A DNA stretch of 64,000 nucleotides, from the NCBI GenBank assembly GCA_023374025.1, contig SIJG01000148.1, positions 124,001 through 188,000 of the forward strand. Direction: 5' to 3'. Both the position numbers and the translations under genes were made by a program. The notes beneath the pieces are model-generated. The model made no database searches. It saw only the letters and a program-made list of their open reading frames with translations, and had not been told where the DNA came from. This DNA is from Heterodera schachtii. Lineage: Eukaryota > Nematoda > Chromadorea > Rhabditida > Heteroderidae. Shown here piece by piece: positions 1 to 10,258 of the stretch (position 1 is its first letter; each line of letters begins with the position of its first letter).

Positions 1-1880
1 AAAAATTTACTCAAAATCTTCGACAACAGAGTTCGATTTATTTAAAGTTTTAAGCCTTCTAATCGCTTTTAATCCACCTCATTGAGAGTTAACATAAAAT
101 ATAAATTACGCAAAAATATATTCCCTTTGCGGGGGAGGGCAACTAAACTGTCGAATAATAACAGATTTTCACTAAAAAATTATCGATTTTGCGATTTTTG
201 GACCATGTTTCTAAGAAAAAATAAGAGTTTTGGGGGTCTCGTGGTGCTGATAGGTGCCGCTGAGAATTGATTTTCACCAAAAAAAGACATGAAAAAAAAA
301 ATTAATCACAACGATAGACACCTATTTTTGTTTTTGATCAATAAGAAAAGCAAATTTGATGCCAAGGAAAAAAATAATAATAAGCCACATTTATATATAC
401 AAATTTTAGTTTTAAAAAAACTTTTTGGATTACATAAAACGGTGCAAATGGATTTTGTAGTACGGCGCAAATGTCGCGGCGCAAAAGTCGGTACACCGAA
501 GAATTGGGAGTTCGAGTGAAATTTATTAATAGAGATTCCTTTTTTATGTAAGAAAAATTGCGAAATCTATATAAAATACGTATAAAAAATGTTACAATAG
601 AAATACGTATAAAAAATGTTACAATAGTATTAATATGTACAAAGACCTAAAATATGTACGTAAATATGTAAATTAAATTTTTAATTTTTTTTTTTGGAAA
701 AAAATTTCTCAACACATTTTATTTCATAATTTTCACGACCTTTTTGGCTAATTTATTGCGGAATGTGCACGGGAATAAATTCTTAAAATAATTCGATGGT
801 AAAATTGTGCACACCGAAATATTTGGAAGGGAAAAGCGCGCTAATATCGCAAATTCAATATTAATGAGCGGAGCAAAATATTGCTGATGAAAAGCACAAA
901 GCGAAAAAAATTGAACATGAAAAGGAAAGAATAAAGGCCAATGAAAGGGGAAGTCATCGCTGAAGGCAATGGGCGGGGATAGGCAATTACAATATGAATA
1001 AATGCAGAAGAATGGGAGAAAAATTGTAGAGAAAATAGTAGGCTAAGGAAATGATGAAAATGAGAGAGATAACGTATGAGAAAAACAAAATAGTATATTA
1101 TGGATGAAAAAAAAATCAGATAAAGGTGATGACAGATTTAAAGGGGTGGAGATGGGAAAGCAAAGGATCAGAAAAAGGGAAAGACAAAAAGGGAAATGCA
1201 AATGACCGTCGCGAATTGACTCTCGACCCCACGCCATAAAGCGACTTTTCGCGGTGTGCCATCGGCGCGCGGCCAATGCGACGCCGCACGGTGCCTCCCA
1301 CTAATTACCCTATCCTATAAGGAAAAGAGAAATTGAATTAAAGAAAATAATAGAATTTAATTCACAAAATACAATGATTAGAGAAAACATAATTAATGGG
1401 TCGAGGAAAGAAAATATAAAATTATTTTGTGATTTAAATGAAAAAATAATTTTGATTTTCATATTTTTGATTTTCATATTTTCTTAATCGTTTTTGGCTT
1501 TTTCAAATAATTGATTTAATTTAAATGACTTAAAGAAATTGCTCTTTCACATTTGTCTGCTGGGGAACGGAGAGGCGGGGAATGTGCTCCCCGCGGGGAC
1601 GACGGACAAAAAAACGGAGAGACGCTGCAGACAAAAAAAGATTTTTAATTGTTGCCATTTGATTTGAATGGGATTAGAATGCAAAGGCTTTATCATCAAT
1701 TATACAGGCCTTTATTATGAATAGGCGATGATTCACAAAATGAAACAAATTGAAAATGCCAAAAAAAATTGGAGGGCTAAGATAAGAGCAGAATGTGCTA
1801 CTGAAAGCGATAATTTAAGCTGCAAATTAATACGATGACGATTTAAAATACATAAAAATAAAAATTATTTTAAAACTTTT
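1..1880. other. Intergenic, no gene recognised
   Basis: No coding unit with convincing splice structure is visible. The stretch contains one copy of a dispersed repeat near 385-500, a degenerate copy of the recurrent GC-rich hairpin near 241-261, a GC-rich patch at about 1205-1305 (rich in CGCG/GCGC, unlike its AT-rich flanks) and a second one at 1560-1635. Short reading frames here have no family signature. Confidence 0.5.
380..505 (+). repeat. Dispersed repeat, copy 1
   Basis: About 120 bp that recur at 36540-36680: both contain a stretch reading roughly ATTTATA-ATACAAATTTTAGTTT-A-run, then TTGGATTAC, then ACGGTGCAAATGGATTTTG, then a GGCGCAAAAGTCGGTACACC-like end. A shorter relative of the last part is at 9745-9772 (CGGCGCAAAAGGCGCTACACC). 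The copies are diverged. No terminal repeats or target duplications were identified, so the type of element is unknown. Confidence 0.6.
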
Positions 1881-1886
1881 CAAACC

Positions 1887-2200
1887 CAAAGCAAAACTGT
1901 TGGGATGCTAATGCCAGTCACAGTGATCTCGAAATATTTGGCTTGGGATCATTAAAAGTCCATCAAAGGCGATGGAAGCGGTATCTGAGAAGATCTATTT
2001 TTATCCATTGTGCTTGTTTGGCCAAGTGCTTTATTTTGGAATAACTTTTTATGGGCTTTCACTGTTGAATATAGACAAAAAATACAGTAAGGGTTAATAA
2101 TTTTAATTAAAAAATAACATTAAGGGCATCATTCTGTTTTCGTTAAACACCCAATTTTGTTCACCGAATCCGGCATTTTTTACTTTGAAATCATAATTAA
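1887..2200 (+). pseudogene. Broken SPRY gene, first two SPRY exons (gene A)
   Basis: Two SPRY exon remnants lie in order. The first (about 1890-1990) encodes NCWDANASHSDLEIFG, matching the WDA.xCH opening of the family with the usual Cys-His read as Ser-His. The second (about 2122-2200) encodes SVFVKHPILFTESGIFYFEI, closest to the corresponding exon of the double-SPRY gene at 23.4-26.9 kb. The homology stops abruptly at 2205, inside what should be the end of the second exon, exactly where an inverted-repeat arm begins. No third or fourth SPRY exon of this unit follows, and no upstream coiled-coil exons were seen. It is a decayed fragment. Confidence 0.75.
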
Positions 2201-2204
2201 AAAT

Positions 2205-3192
2205 TACTGTTTTTTCTCTATTTTCATGCTTTATTCAGCTAAAATTGACTAACTCTGAAGTAAGCTATGAATTTTCAAACATTCAACTAATTCCGAGCCC
2301 AAAAACTGAAAAATTTAAAAAAAAATTCAAAAATATCGAAAATTAATTGTGCCATTTTATTAAACACTAGGTTCAAAAACTTGATTTCTTTTTGGGAAAA
2401 CAATTATTTTTTTTTTTGGTGGGCGGGCTTATAGTAGGGGCTTCGAATTTAGGTGTGCTTATATTTTTAGGAAATAAGATAACGACATTTGGAAAATATC
2501 AATTTTAATAAATAATTGGGTTTCTATTTTTAGCTTCTGATGAACGATTCTCACAATTACAAAATGATCAAAATTATTGGGATGCCACCGCTTGTCATAA
2601 AGGCAACGAAATCATTGGCTCCAAAAGATTGACAGTCCATCACAACAGAAATCATTCTTATGGTATTTTTTAAATTTACAAAATAAAATAATTTCTCCTT
2701 AGTTTGGCCTTCCGTCTTCGCTAAACATCCGATTTTGCTGAACAATAATTCGTCGGATATTATTTTTTACTATGAAATTTCTGTAAAAAATAAGAAAAAG
2801 TAAGTTTATTTAAATTTTTATATATCAATTTTATCAAAAAATTAAAATTTAATTATAATTAAAAAGTTATTCCTTTATTATTAATTTCTTCTTTATTCAG
2901 TCATCTCATCTTCGGATTTGCCTTCAAACAGCAGACAAAATTGGAAGGGACAATTGGATATGAAAAGGGCACTTATGCATATGAAAGTGATGGCGAAATT
3001 CGGATTAACGGAAAAAGAAAGGAAAGAAATTCCCAATATGCCTACGGTGCTGGTGATACCGTAGGAATTGGCGTCAATTCGGACACTCGACAGATCATTT
3101 TCACCAAAAATGGACTCCGTTTGGGTTGGACAAATAAACTTATAATTATCAAATCTTAAATTATAAATTCATTAATTATCTAATTTATTTTA
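2205..3192 (+). repeat. Left arm of a 988 bp near-perfect inverted repeat
   Basis: This segment is the reverse complement of 4644-5630. Encoded exon segments are identical in both copies; the only difference found by eye is a homopolymer length change (11 T at about 2407 versus 10 A in the other arm). Spacer between arms is 1451 bp. The edges are sharp: homology begins at TACTG (2205) and ends after TAATTTATTTTA (3192). The arm carries three SPRY exons of gene B type but not the last one. Confidence 0.9.
2534..3124 (+). pseudogene. Truncated SPRY copy inside the left arm
   Basis: Contains exact copies of gene B exons 18-20: a fused coil/SPRY exon (ASDERFSQLQND then YWDATACHKG), the exon with VWPSVFAKHPILLNN, and the exon with GTYAYESDGEIRINGK and GDTVGIGVNSDTRQIIFTKN. 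The fourth SPRY exon (the EANFGPNFKF-stop exon) is absent downstream, where unrelated repeat DNA starts at 3193. There are no upstream exons in phase other than the decayed gene A fragments. It is therefore a partial duplicate, not a complete gene; whether it is transcribed as an extension of gene A cannot be told. Confidence 0.85.
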
Positions 3193-3859
3193 AAACCATT
3201 TAAAACCCACAACATGGTCATTCTGTAAAGATACGAATATAAAAGTGAATTTTGATAATTTTGAATTTTCGATTTTTTGTTCGAGTTCGGGTCCGGTATT
3301 CGAAAGTGGTCAAAATGAATGTCAGATTCGTGATCAGCAACCCCGAAAACACTGAAAAAATGTTTTAAGAGATACTTTAAAAAATTAATTTTTCAAAAAA
3401 TGTACGAGTTCGGGTTAGGGATTCGGAATTGGTCGAAAAGGAGGCCGGATTCGTTCTCAGCGCCTAAAAACACCCCTAGAAAAGTGTTTAAAAATTTTTT
3501 CAAAAAAAATAAAATTAAAAAATTTCGGGACCAATAATCTTTACCATTGCCATTCGCCTTTTAATTCTTAACTGTTCTGTTTATTTCCTTTTATTTTTTA
3601 TATTTTTGAAAATCGAGGCTCAAAAATTTACAATTTTTCGGTGCGCTTTTCAAAAACATTTTCGAAAACAAGGGGTGGGGGCGGCGCCGCCGGGAAAAAT
3701 TTTGAAAATTTGGATGGATCTATCCAAAAAATAATAGTTTTTGCAATTTTGAGAGAATTTTTTTTTAAATAATTACGATTTTTGGGCCCGGCGATGCCGA
3801 TTGGTAGCGTCAGACGAATTTTAAAATTAAAAAAAAAATTAAATTAAAAAAGAAAACCT

Positions 3860-3925
3860 CAACCGGCATCGAACTCATAACAGAAAATAATGTCAAGGTT
3901 GATGCACTAACCACTACATCACACG
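3860..3925 (-). repeat. tRNA-derived (SINE-like) segment
   Basis: On the minus strand there is a polymerase III A-box-like TAGTGGTTAG (3907-3916) followed about 30 nt later by a B-box-like GAGTTCGATGCC (3865-3876). The spacing fits a tRNA, and a short D-stem (GATG/CATC) can be drawn, but the acceptor and anticodon stems do not pair well. This is better explained as a tRNA-derived repeat or tRNA relic than as a functional tRNA gene. Confidence 0.55.
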
Positions 3926-4039
3926 TCAGATAAATAATCAAAAGCAAATATACTTTATTCATAATTAGTAAAAATTTTGTGTTAATTTTTTGCTTTTCTC
4001 CCACGAAAATGCATTTGTTTATTTTAAATACTCAATCTT

Positions 4040-4157
4040 TAGGGGTGTACTTTTTTTCGCTTTTCAGCCAAAAAGCGAAAGGCGAAAGCGAAAGGCCCAA
4101 AAAAAGCGAAAATGCGAAACTTGCGAAAGGTGAAAAGCGAAACTTGCAACATCCCTG
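4040..4157. mobile_element. Small inverted-repeat element with GCGAAA-rich interior
   Basis: The left end reads TAGGGGTGTACTTTTTTTCG and the right end, reverse complemented, CAGGGATGTTGCAAGTTTCG; both then continue CTTTTC. The interior is almost entirely reiterated AAAGCGAAA words that echo the ends. The YAGGGRTG termini resemble hAT elements, but no 8 bp target duplication is visible, so the call is tentative. Confidence 0.5.
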
Positions 4158-4461
4158 CTAGGTACTAATTTGTACGTTTTTTCAGTACCAGTCCCGGTCC
4201 CGTATTGCCCAGTTTATATTTTTTGTTAAATCTGTAAAAGGGGATGTTAAAGCGTGTTGATAGAATAAAATGGAGCTAAGTTTCAGATCTGTTCGCCTGC
4301 AAACAAAACCTAGATCTTGAAAAAAATTTTCGCATAATGATATTTCGTCCTTAATTTTTTCTTACATTTTAGCAAAATTCAAAAAACAAATATATAATTG
4401 AAGAATAAAGCGTAAAAGTATTTAAAAGAACAAATGATCAGATTTAGTAAATATTTCTTCC

Positions 4462-7400
4462 TCAGAGAGTTGCCAAATTGAACTTGAAATTGGGCCCAAA
4501 ATTAGCCTCGATTTTGTCATTAAAATTGAATAAAGTAACGAATGGGTGAAGAGAATTGTCGGCAAAAGATGAAGCGTCGAGAAAATCAGAGAAATCTTTG
4601 AAAAAGTTAAGGGATTTTTGATAATTAAAACTTAAAAACCAATTAAAATAAATTAGATAATTAATGAATTTATAATTTAAGATTTGATAATTATAAGTTT
4701 ATTTGTCCAACCCAAACGGAGTCCATTTTTGGTGAAAATGATCTGTCGAGTGTCCGAATTGACGCCAATTCCTACGGTATCACCAGCACCGTAGGCATAT
4801 TGGGAATTTCTTTCCTTTCTTTTTCCGTTAATCCGAATTTCGCCATCACTTTCATATGCATAAGTGCCCTTTTCATATCCAATTGTCCCTTCCAATTTTG
4901 TCTGCTGTTTGAAGGCAAATCCGAAGATGAGATGACTGAATAAAGAAGAAATTAATAATAAAGGAATAACTTTTTAATTATAATTAAATTTTAATTTTTT
5001 GATAAAATTGATATATAAAAATTTAAATAAACTTACTTTTTCTTATTTTTTACAGAAATTTCATAGTAAAAAATAATATCCGACGAATTATTGTTCAGCA
5101 AAATCGGATGTTTAGCGAAGACGGAAGGCCAAACTAAGGAGAAATTATTTTATTTTGTAAATTTAAAAAATACCATAAGAATGATTTCTGTTGTGATGGA
5201 CTGTCAATCTTTTGGAGCCAATGATTTCGTTGCCTTTATGACAAGCGGTGGCATCCCAATAATTTTGATCATTTTGTAATTGTGAGAATCGTTCATCAGA
5301 AGCTAAAAATAGAAACCCAATTATTTATTAAAATTGATATTTTCCAAATGTCGTTATCTTATTTCCTAAAAATATAAGCACACCTAAATTCGAAGCCCCT
5401 ACTATAAGCCCGCCCACCAAAAAAAAAATAATTGTTTTCCCAAAAAGAAATCAAGTTTTTGAACCTAGTGTTTAATAAAATGGCACAATTAATTTTCGAT
5501 ATTTTTGAATTTTTTTTTAAATTTTTCAGTTTTTGGGCTCGGAATTAGTTGAATGTTTGAAAATTCATAGCTTACTTCAGAGTTAGTCAATTTTAGCTGA
5601 ATAAAGCATGAAAATAGAGAAAAAACAGTAGTTTTTATGCATTCTATATGAACTGGTATGTTCAAAAAGAAAATTATTATTAAAGAAATTCTGGAAAATT
5701 AGATTTTCCTGAAAAATTATTCATAACTCGTTTCAAAAAGGGTATTTTAGAAAATAGAGATCTAAAAGCCCAGTTTTTACTCTATAATCAGTAAGGCTCC
5801 AATCTTTAGGCTTAAAAAACCCCCAAAACAGTAATTCTTGTTCATTTTCCCTTACCCTTTTGCTGTTGATGTGCCATTTCCATTTTGTCAACCTTTGTCT
5901 GCACCGTTACATCAATTCGTTCCATGACCTTTTTCTCAAATTCTTCTTGGAATGTCTTGTGCTGAAATTAAATGTTTTTTATTGCCAAAAATCCAAAAAT
6001 TTTTATTTTCATTTTTGAATTTTTGTAAATGATTAACAATTTGACCCCACCGCGTCCAATTTTTCCTCCAATTTGTCCATTTTCTCCTTCATTTCCTTGT
6101 GATCATTTTCCAGCTTTTGATTCTCATCTTCTGCCTTTAAAATTAAAAATTTGAAACAAAAATAAAGAATTCAAATTTTCCAGTAATTCTGTCGATGGTT
6201 CCCCCATTTTTGGCAAAATTTAGTGGTGAAAACAAGTTGCTGTTATTTGGGATCGCTAATAGTTTAAGTATCGCAAAAATAATTCATGATCACCAAATTA
6301 TCAACACTTCGAATGTCGGTCCGCAAATGTCGCACTACGGATTATTGATTCATTGGTTTGAATTACTTGATTTTTTTAGAATGACCTGGGTTCAAATCCA
6401 CTTTGCTGCGAACAACTTTTTTTAAATATTTTATTTGTTTATTAATAAATACGCTGAATTCACCTCATCAATTTTGGAACAAAACTCCTTTTGCTGCTGC
6501 GCGTGGTCATTTCTTAGTTGTGAAAGGCTTTCAGCTAAAATAAAACATAAATTAGTATTAAAATATTACCGCTTTTGTAGCAATTATTTTTACTTTTAAA
6601 CATATAATTAGGCCAATTATTACGCATAATTATAAGTATTTGGCAATTTCACACCGATTTCGTTCTCCATTTTGGCCAATTTTTCACATTGATCCTTTTG
6701 GGAGGTGTTCAGTTGATCAAAATGTGCATTTTGCTTCTGTCGGCATTTCTCCAATTGGCCAATCCGTGCCAAAATCGGTTCGAAATTATTTGAGCAAACT
6801 GAAACATATCTCAATTATTAAAATGTGTCTTTTTGTTTTATAATTTGGTATAATAAATTATCAAAAATTTATAATTATTTTCACATTCACTTTTGCCAAA
6901 GAGTTCGTATGAGTTCGTTTCCACCGCATCAATTTTGGCACAAAGTTTCATCTGTCGATTTTGCATTTCCAAAAGACGATCAGCTTTAAGCGAAAAAAAT
7001 TATTGTTCCTATCAATTAAAACGATTAACAAATTATCCAATTTTCACTCACAAATCATGTCATTCCGTTCCAAAATTGCGTTAAATTCGTCTAATTTTGA
7101 AATTAGTTTTTAAAAATTAAAAATGCTTCGTTACGGTAGGCATTTATTTACTTACCGTACTTTTCCGTTTCCATTTCCTCGTCATCTTGCTTTTTCTTCT
7201 CCATTTCACTCATTCGTCCCAAAAGATCTTTCTGTTCATTTTGCAATTCCAAGATTTGGTCAATAAGTGCTTAAAATATTGGGATAAATTATTAAATTGT
7301 TTTTTTTATATATTTTTATTCCCTTTTAATTATTAATTTAATTTTTTAATTTTGCAATTTTACCATTTCCGAATCGGTAGTTCAAAATGTCAACACAATT

Positions 7401-9402
7401 TTTCAATTTGTTTTGTTGTTCTTCCAATTCGGTGCCTTTTGTTTGGATGGCATTGGCAAATTCGGCGTTCGCATTTATTTTCTGTGCCAATGAAAAATAA
7501 AATAAAAATAGGTAATTGCATTTTAATAATCTATTTAAAAAAAATTTAAATCAATTCCACCTCATCAATTTTCGTTACAATTTCTTCGTGCATTTCCTTA
7601 AATTGCGCAAATTTTTTCGACAATTCATCGATTTTGGCAAAAAATTCTGATTGTTCGGCATTTTGTTGTTGTAAAAGGCGATCAGCTTAAAGAAATTAAT
7701 AATATGTACAATTCTAAATCAAATTTAAAATTAATAAAAATTTTCATATATTTATTACACTGATTTAAATTAATATTCGAATATAAAATTTTAACTAAAT
7801 TATTACAAATTACCATTTTCTGCTTGGAAATTTATATTTTTGGGTTTAGATGACGGTAAGATTTTAAACTTTCTTACTGTATTTCTCATTCTCTTCCTGC
7901 TGTTGGTTCACTTGCTTCTCCAATTGGTCCATTCTTTCATGAAACGCTTCGAAATGACCAGCAGAAACTGAAAAATACTGAACTTTATTTATAAGTTATT
8001 ACAAAATTACAGTATTCCTACCGTATTTCTCATGCTGATTGTCGTTCTGTTGTTGGTTCACCTGCTTCTCCAATTGGCCCATTCTTTCCTGAATCGCTTC
8101 GAACTGATCAGCAGAAACTGAAAAATTATTTATAATTATTACAAAATTCAACAAATATTTATTGAATTGTATTTTAAAATTACAGTATTCTTACCGTATT
8201 TTCCATGCTCATTCTCCTTCTGTTGTTGTTGTTTTTTCAACTGATTTTCCAATTCGCTGATCCGTTCCGCAAGTTTCTCCTGGACACTTTGCAGCTGTGC
8301 AAATTGTTCGACAAACGCTAAACAAGTAGCAAACATATTTCTTTTGGAAGTAATGTAAAAGCAAACAAACTTACAGTAACCTATGTACTGTATTTTTCTT
8401 GTTTGTAAATGCTTTTTACTTTGATAATTTCTGTTACCGTATGATTAATTTTCCCTACCGTATTCGCCCTGCTGCTCGTCCTCCTTCCCATTTTGCTTGT
8501 TCTGTTTCATTTGGTTCTGCTCGATGTTGACAACCTTCGCCTTCAACATAATGTTTTCCGTGATCAGTTTCTGTTTCTCCAATTCGGCACAAATTTCTCT
8601 CTAAAAATTAAAAATGCGCCAAAAAAAGAATTTAAGTTATCTTAATTAATTTTATTATCCGAAATTTCTTGATGAGTTACGTCTAAAATGCGAGCTCTGA
8701 CAAATGAGTACCGGGTATGATACATATTGTATTTAGCACCTTTAGAAACACTCTTTTATCATTTTAAAAATTTTTGCATTTTCTGAAATTTTTTATGGTA
8801 ATTTTTCTGACTGTGGTACTGATTTACGAAAATCAAATAAAGAACCCACGTTCGGATCACTTTTCGTGATAATGTCCAACAGTTGTTTTTTCCGGGCCAA
8901 TTCCAATTCAATGCTCTCAATTTCACGCAAAGACTATAAAATCATTTTGAATTCGTTGATTATTGATAAGAATTTAAATTGTTAATTACTTTCAATTTTT
9001 TCAAACTCTTGCCCACCTTCGTTATCTGCTGGTCAATACGATCTAAATTTCAAAAATCTATTTAAAATTATTTGATTTACTGAATAAATCATAAATTTGA
9101 CATGTAGTTACAGTACGCTTATCAATACAGTTTTCAGTTTCAAAATCAAACCCTTACCGTTTCCATATTGTCCCAAAATATCGCAATTTGCTGACGATGG
9201 TTCCATTTCCTGCTGCTCAATTAGTTTCATTTGCACAAATTTTGCCCTCAAAAGACGCAATTCGTCGGATGGACTCAAAATCGGAAAAAGTGCTGAATTT
9301 TTTAAAAATCTTATTTTTGTTATTTAAAAAAAAGTTTCTTTATTTACTTTGCTCGTCATAGGCTGTTATTTTCGTATTTGTTGAATCATATGAAATAGAC
9401 AT
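4462..9402 (-). CDS. Coiled-coil SPRY-domain protein, 742 aa, 21 exons (gene B)
   Basis: Start ATG at 9402-9400 (protein begins MSISYDSTNTKITAYDEQ), stop TGA at 4464-4462. Exons (high to low): 9402-9348, 9292-9158, 9042-9017, 8933-8850, 8600-8459, 8317-8195, 8117-8022, 7967-7878, 7685-7561, 7481-7364, 7269-7156, 7090-7052, 6983-6891, 6798-6655, 6534-6464, 6134-6051, 5961-5856, 5302-5174, 5133-5037, 4935-4712, 4595-4462. They total 2229 nt, an exact multiple of three, with every junction in matching phase. Residues up to about 550 are heptad-rich, made of modules like ERIGELEKQ; the rest is one B30.2/SPRY domain with YWDATACH, VFAKHPILL, GDTVGIGV, IIFTKNG and [11 protein letters not shown] motifs. 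SPRY domains bind proteins; the partner is unknown. No signal peptide or membrane segment. It shares a divergent promoter region with gene C. Confidence 0.88.
4644..5630 (-). repeat. Right arm of the 988 bp inverted repeat
   Basis: Reverse complement of 2205-3192, covering exons 18-20 of gene B and the flanking intron ends. This is the copy embedded in an intact gene, so it is probably the source and the left arm the duplicate; that direction is an inference. Confidence 0.88.
6389..6399 (+). repeat. Polymerase III B-box in a gene B intron insertion
   Basis: GGTTCAAATCC at 6389-6399 matches a tRNA B-box. It lies in a roughly 300 bp stretch (about 6160-6460) inside the intron between gene B exons 15 and 16, in the part of gene B outside the conserved palindrome arm. 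The A-box is unconvincing. Probably a tRNA-derived element insertion. Confidence 0.4.
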
Positions 9403-9728
9403 TTCTAAATTAAAATTTAAAATAAATCCGCCCTTAAAAGATTTATTTAAAAGAATTTTATAAAGTTTAAAAAAATAAATTTATGAATTTCCAACGGTTT
9501 TTCGCCTTTGCATTTTATTTATCAATATTATGCCATGACCAAACAAATCAATCGTTCATTTTCAAACTTGAAAATGATTTGCCTAAAGCAAAAATTCACG
9601 CAGTATTCAAATTCAAAAAATGATTGACATGCAAAAGGAGTGAGAAAATAATTCAACAAAAATGTAAAAATTGGGAAAAAGGGCACTAAAAGTGTAAAAT
9701 ATTTAATTAAGTGTTTAGGTCAAGGGAG
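6464..9728 (-). repeat. Left arm of a 6.6 kb head-to-head palindrome
   Basis: Reverse-complement homology to 9929-13034 runs from exon 15 of gene B through its promoter. The distal 1.2 kb (6464-about 7690) is nearly identical to 11813-13034: encoded segments match residue for residue except one substitution seen in an antisense reading. The proximal part is more diverged, with insertions, deletions and a duplicated exon. Outside 6464 the two genes remain homologous exon by exon but much more diverged. Confidence 0.88.
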
Positions 9729-10258
9729 TTTTACCGCAATTGTCTACGGCGCAAAAGGCGCTACACCAAGTTATGAATGTTTTTAAATGAAAAAAGTGTT
9801 AGTATTCGTGGTGAAATTGGTTGGCAATGATTAAAACTTGTTTTAAATTAATTTTTTAAAAAGAAGCAGTATAACCTTACTTATAAGAGGAATTAATTTT
9901 CTAAAATATGTAAATAACTAAAGATCCCTTGACCTAAACACTTAATTAATTTTTTTTTGCTTTTAGTGCCCCTTTTCCCAATTTTTACATTTTTGTTGAA
10001 TTATTTTCTCACTCCTTTTGCATGTCAATCATTTTTTGAATTTGAATACTGCGTGAATTTTTGCTTTAGGCAAATCATTTTCAAGTTTGAAAATGAACGA
10101 TTGATTTGTTTGGTCATGGCATAATATTGATAAATAAAATGCAAAGGCGAAAAACCGTGGGAAATTCATACATTTATTTTTTTAAACTTCTTTAAATATC
10201 AAATTCTTTTAAATAAAACCTTTGAACGGCGGATTTATTTTAAAATTTGAATTTAGAA
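9403..10258. promoter_or_regulatory. Divergent promoter region at the palindrome centre
   Basis: The 856 bp between the two ATGs must contain both promoters. It consists of two inverted arms (to 9728 and from 9929) and a unique loop of about 200 bp. Each arm keeps a copy of the same upstream sequence, so each gene has its own copy of the proximal elements, including one ATGCCA hexamer (9530-9535 and its mirror at about 10117-10122). ATGCCA is the core of the DOG box reported for dorsal-gland effectors of cyst nematodes, but a single hexamer is expected by chance, so this is not evidence of gland expression. The loop also contains a fragment of a dispersed repeat (9745-9772). Confidence 0.55.

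Larger units (their letters stand above)
3193..4461. other. Repeat-filled spacer between inverted arms and gene B
   Basis: No gene. Contains two tandem copies of the TTCGTGATCAGC-type dispersed repeat (3250-3480), GC-rich hairpins at 3681-3694 and 3788-3813, a tRNA-derived segment (3860-3925, minus) and a small inverted-repeat element (4040-4157). Confidence 0.6.

Noticed and set aside
1043..1301. 77- and 61-codon minus-strand ORFs in a GC-rich patch
   Set aside because: No family features, overlapping frames, low-complexity ends.
3860..3925. Functional tRNA gene
   Set aside because: A- and B-box are present but acceptor and anticodon stems do not pair; better as a tRNA-derived repeat. The same applies to 58515-58568 and 59395-59447.
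9530..10122. ATGCCA hexamers as dorsal-gland promoter motif
   Set aside because: Only one per promoter arm, which is expected by chance; kept only as a remark.
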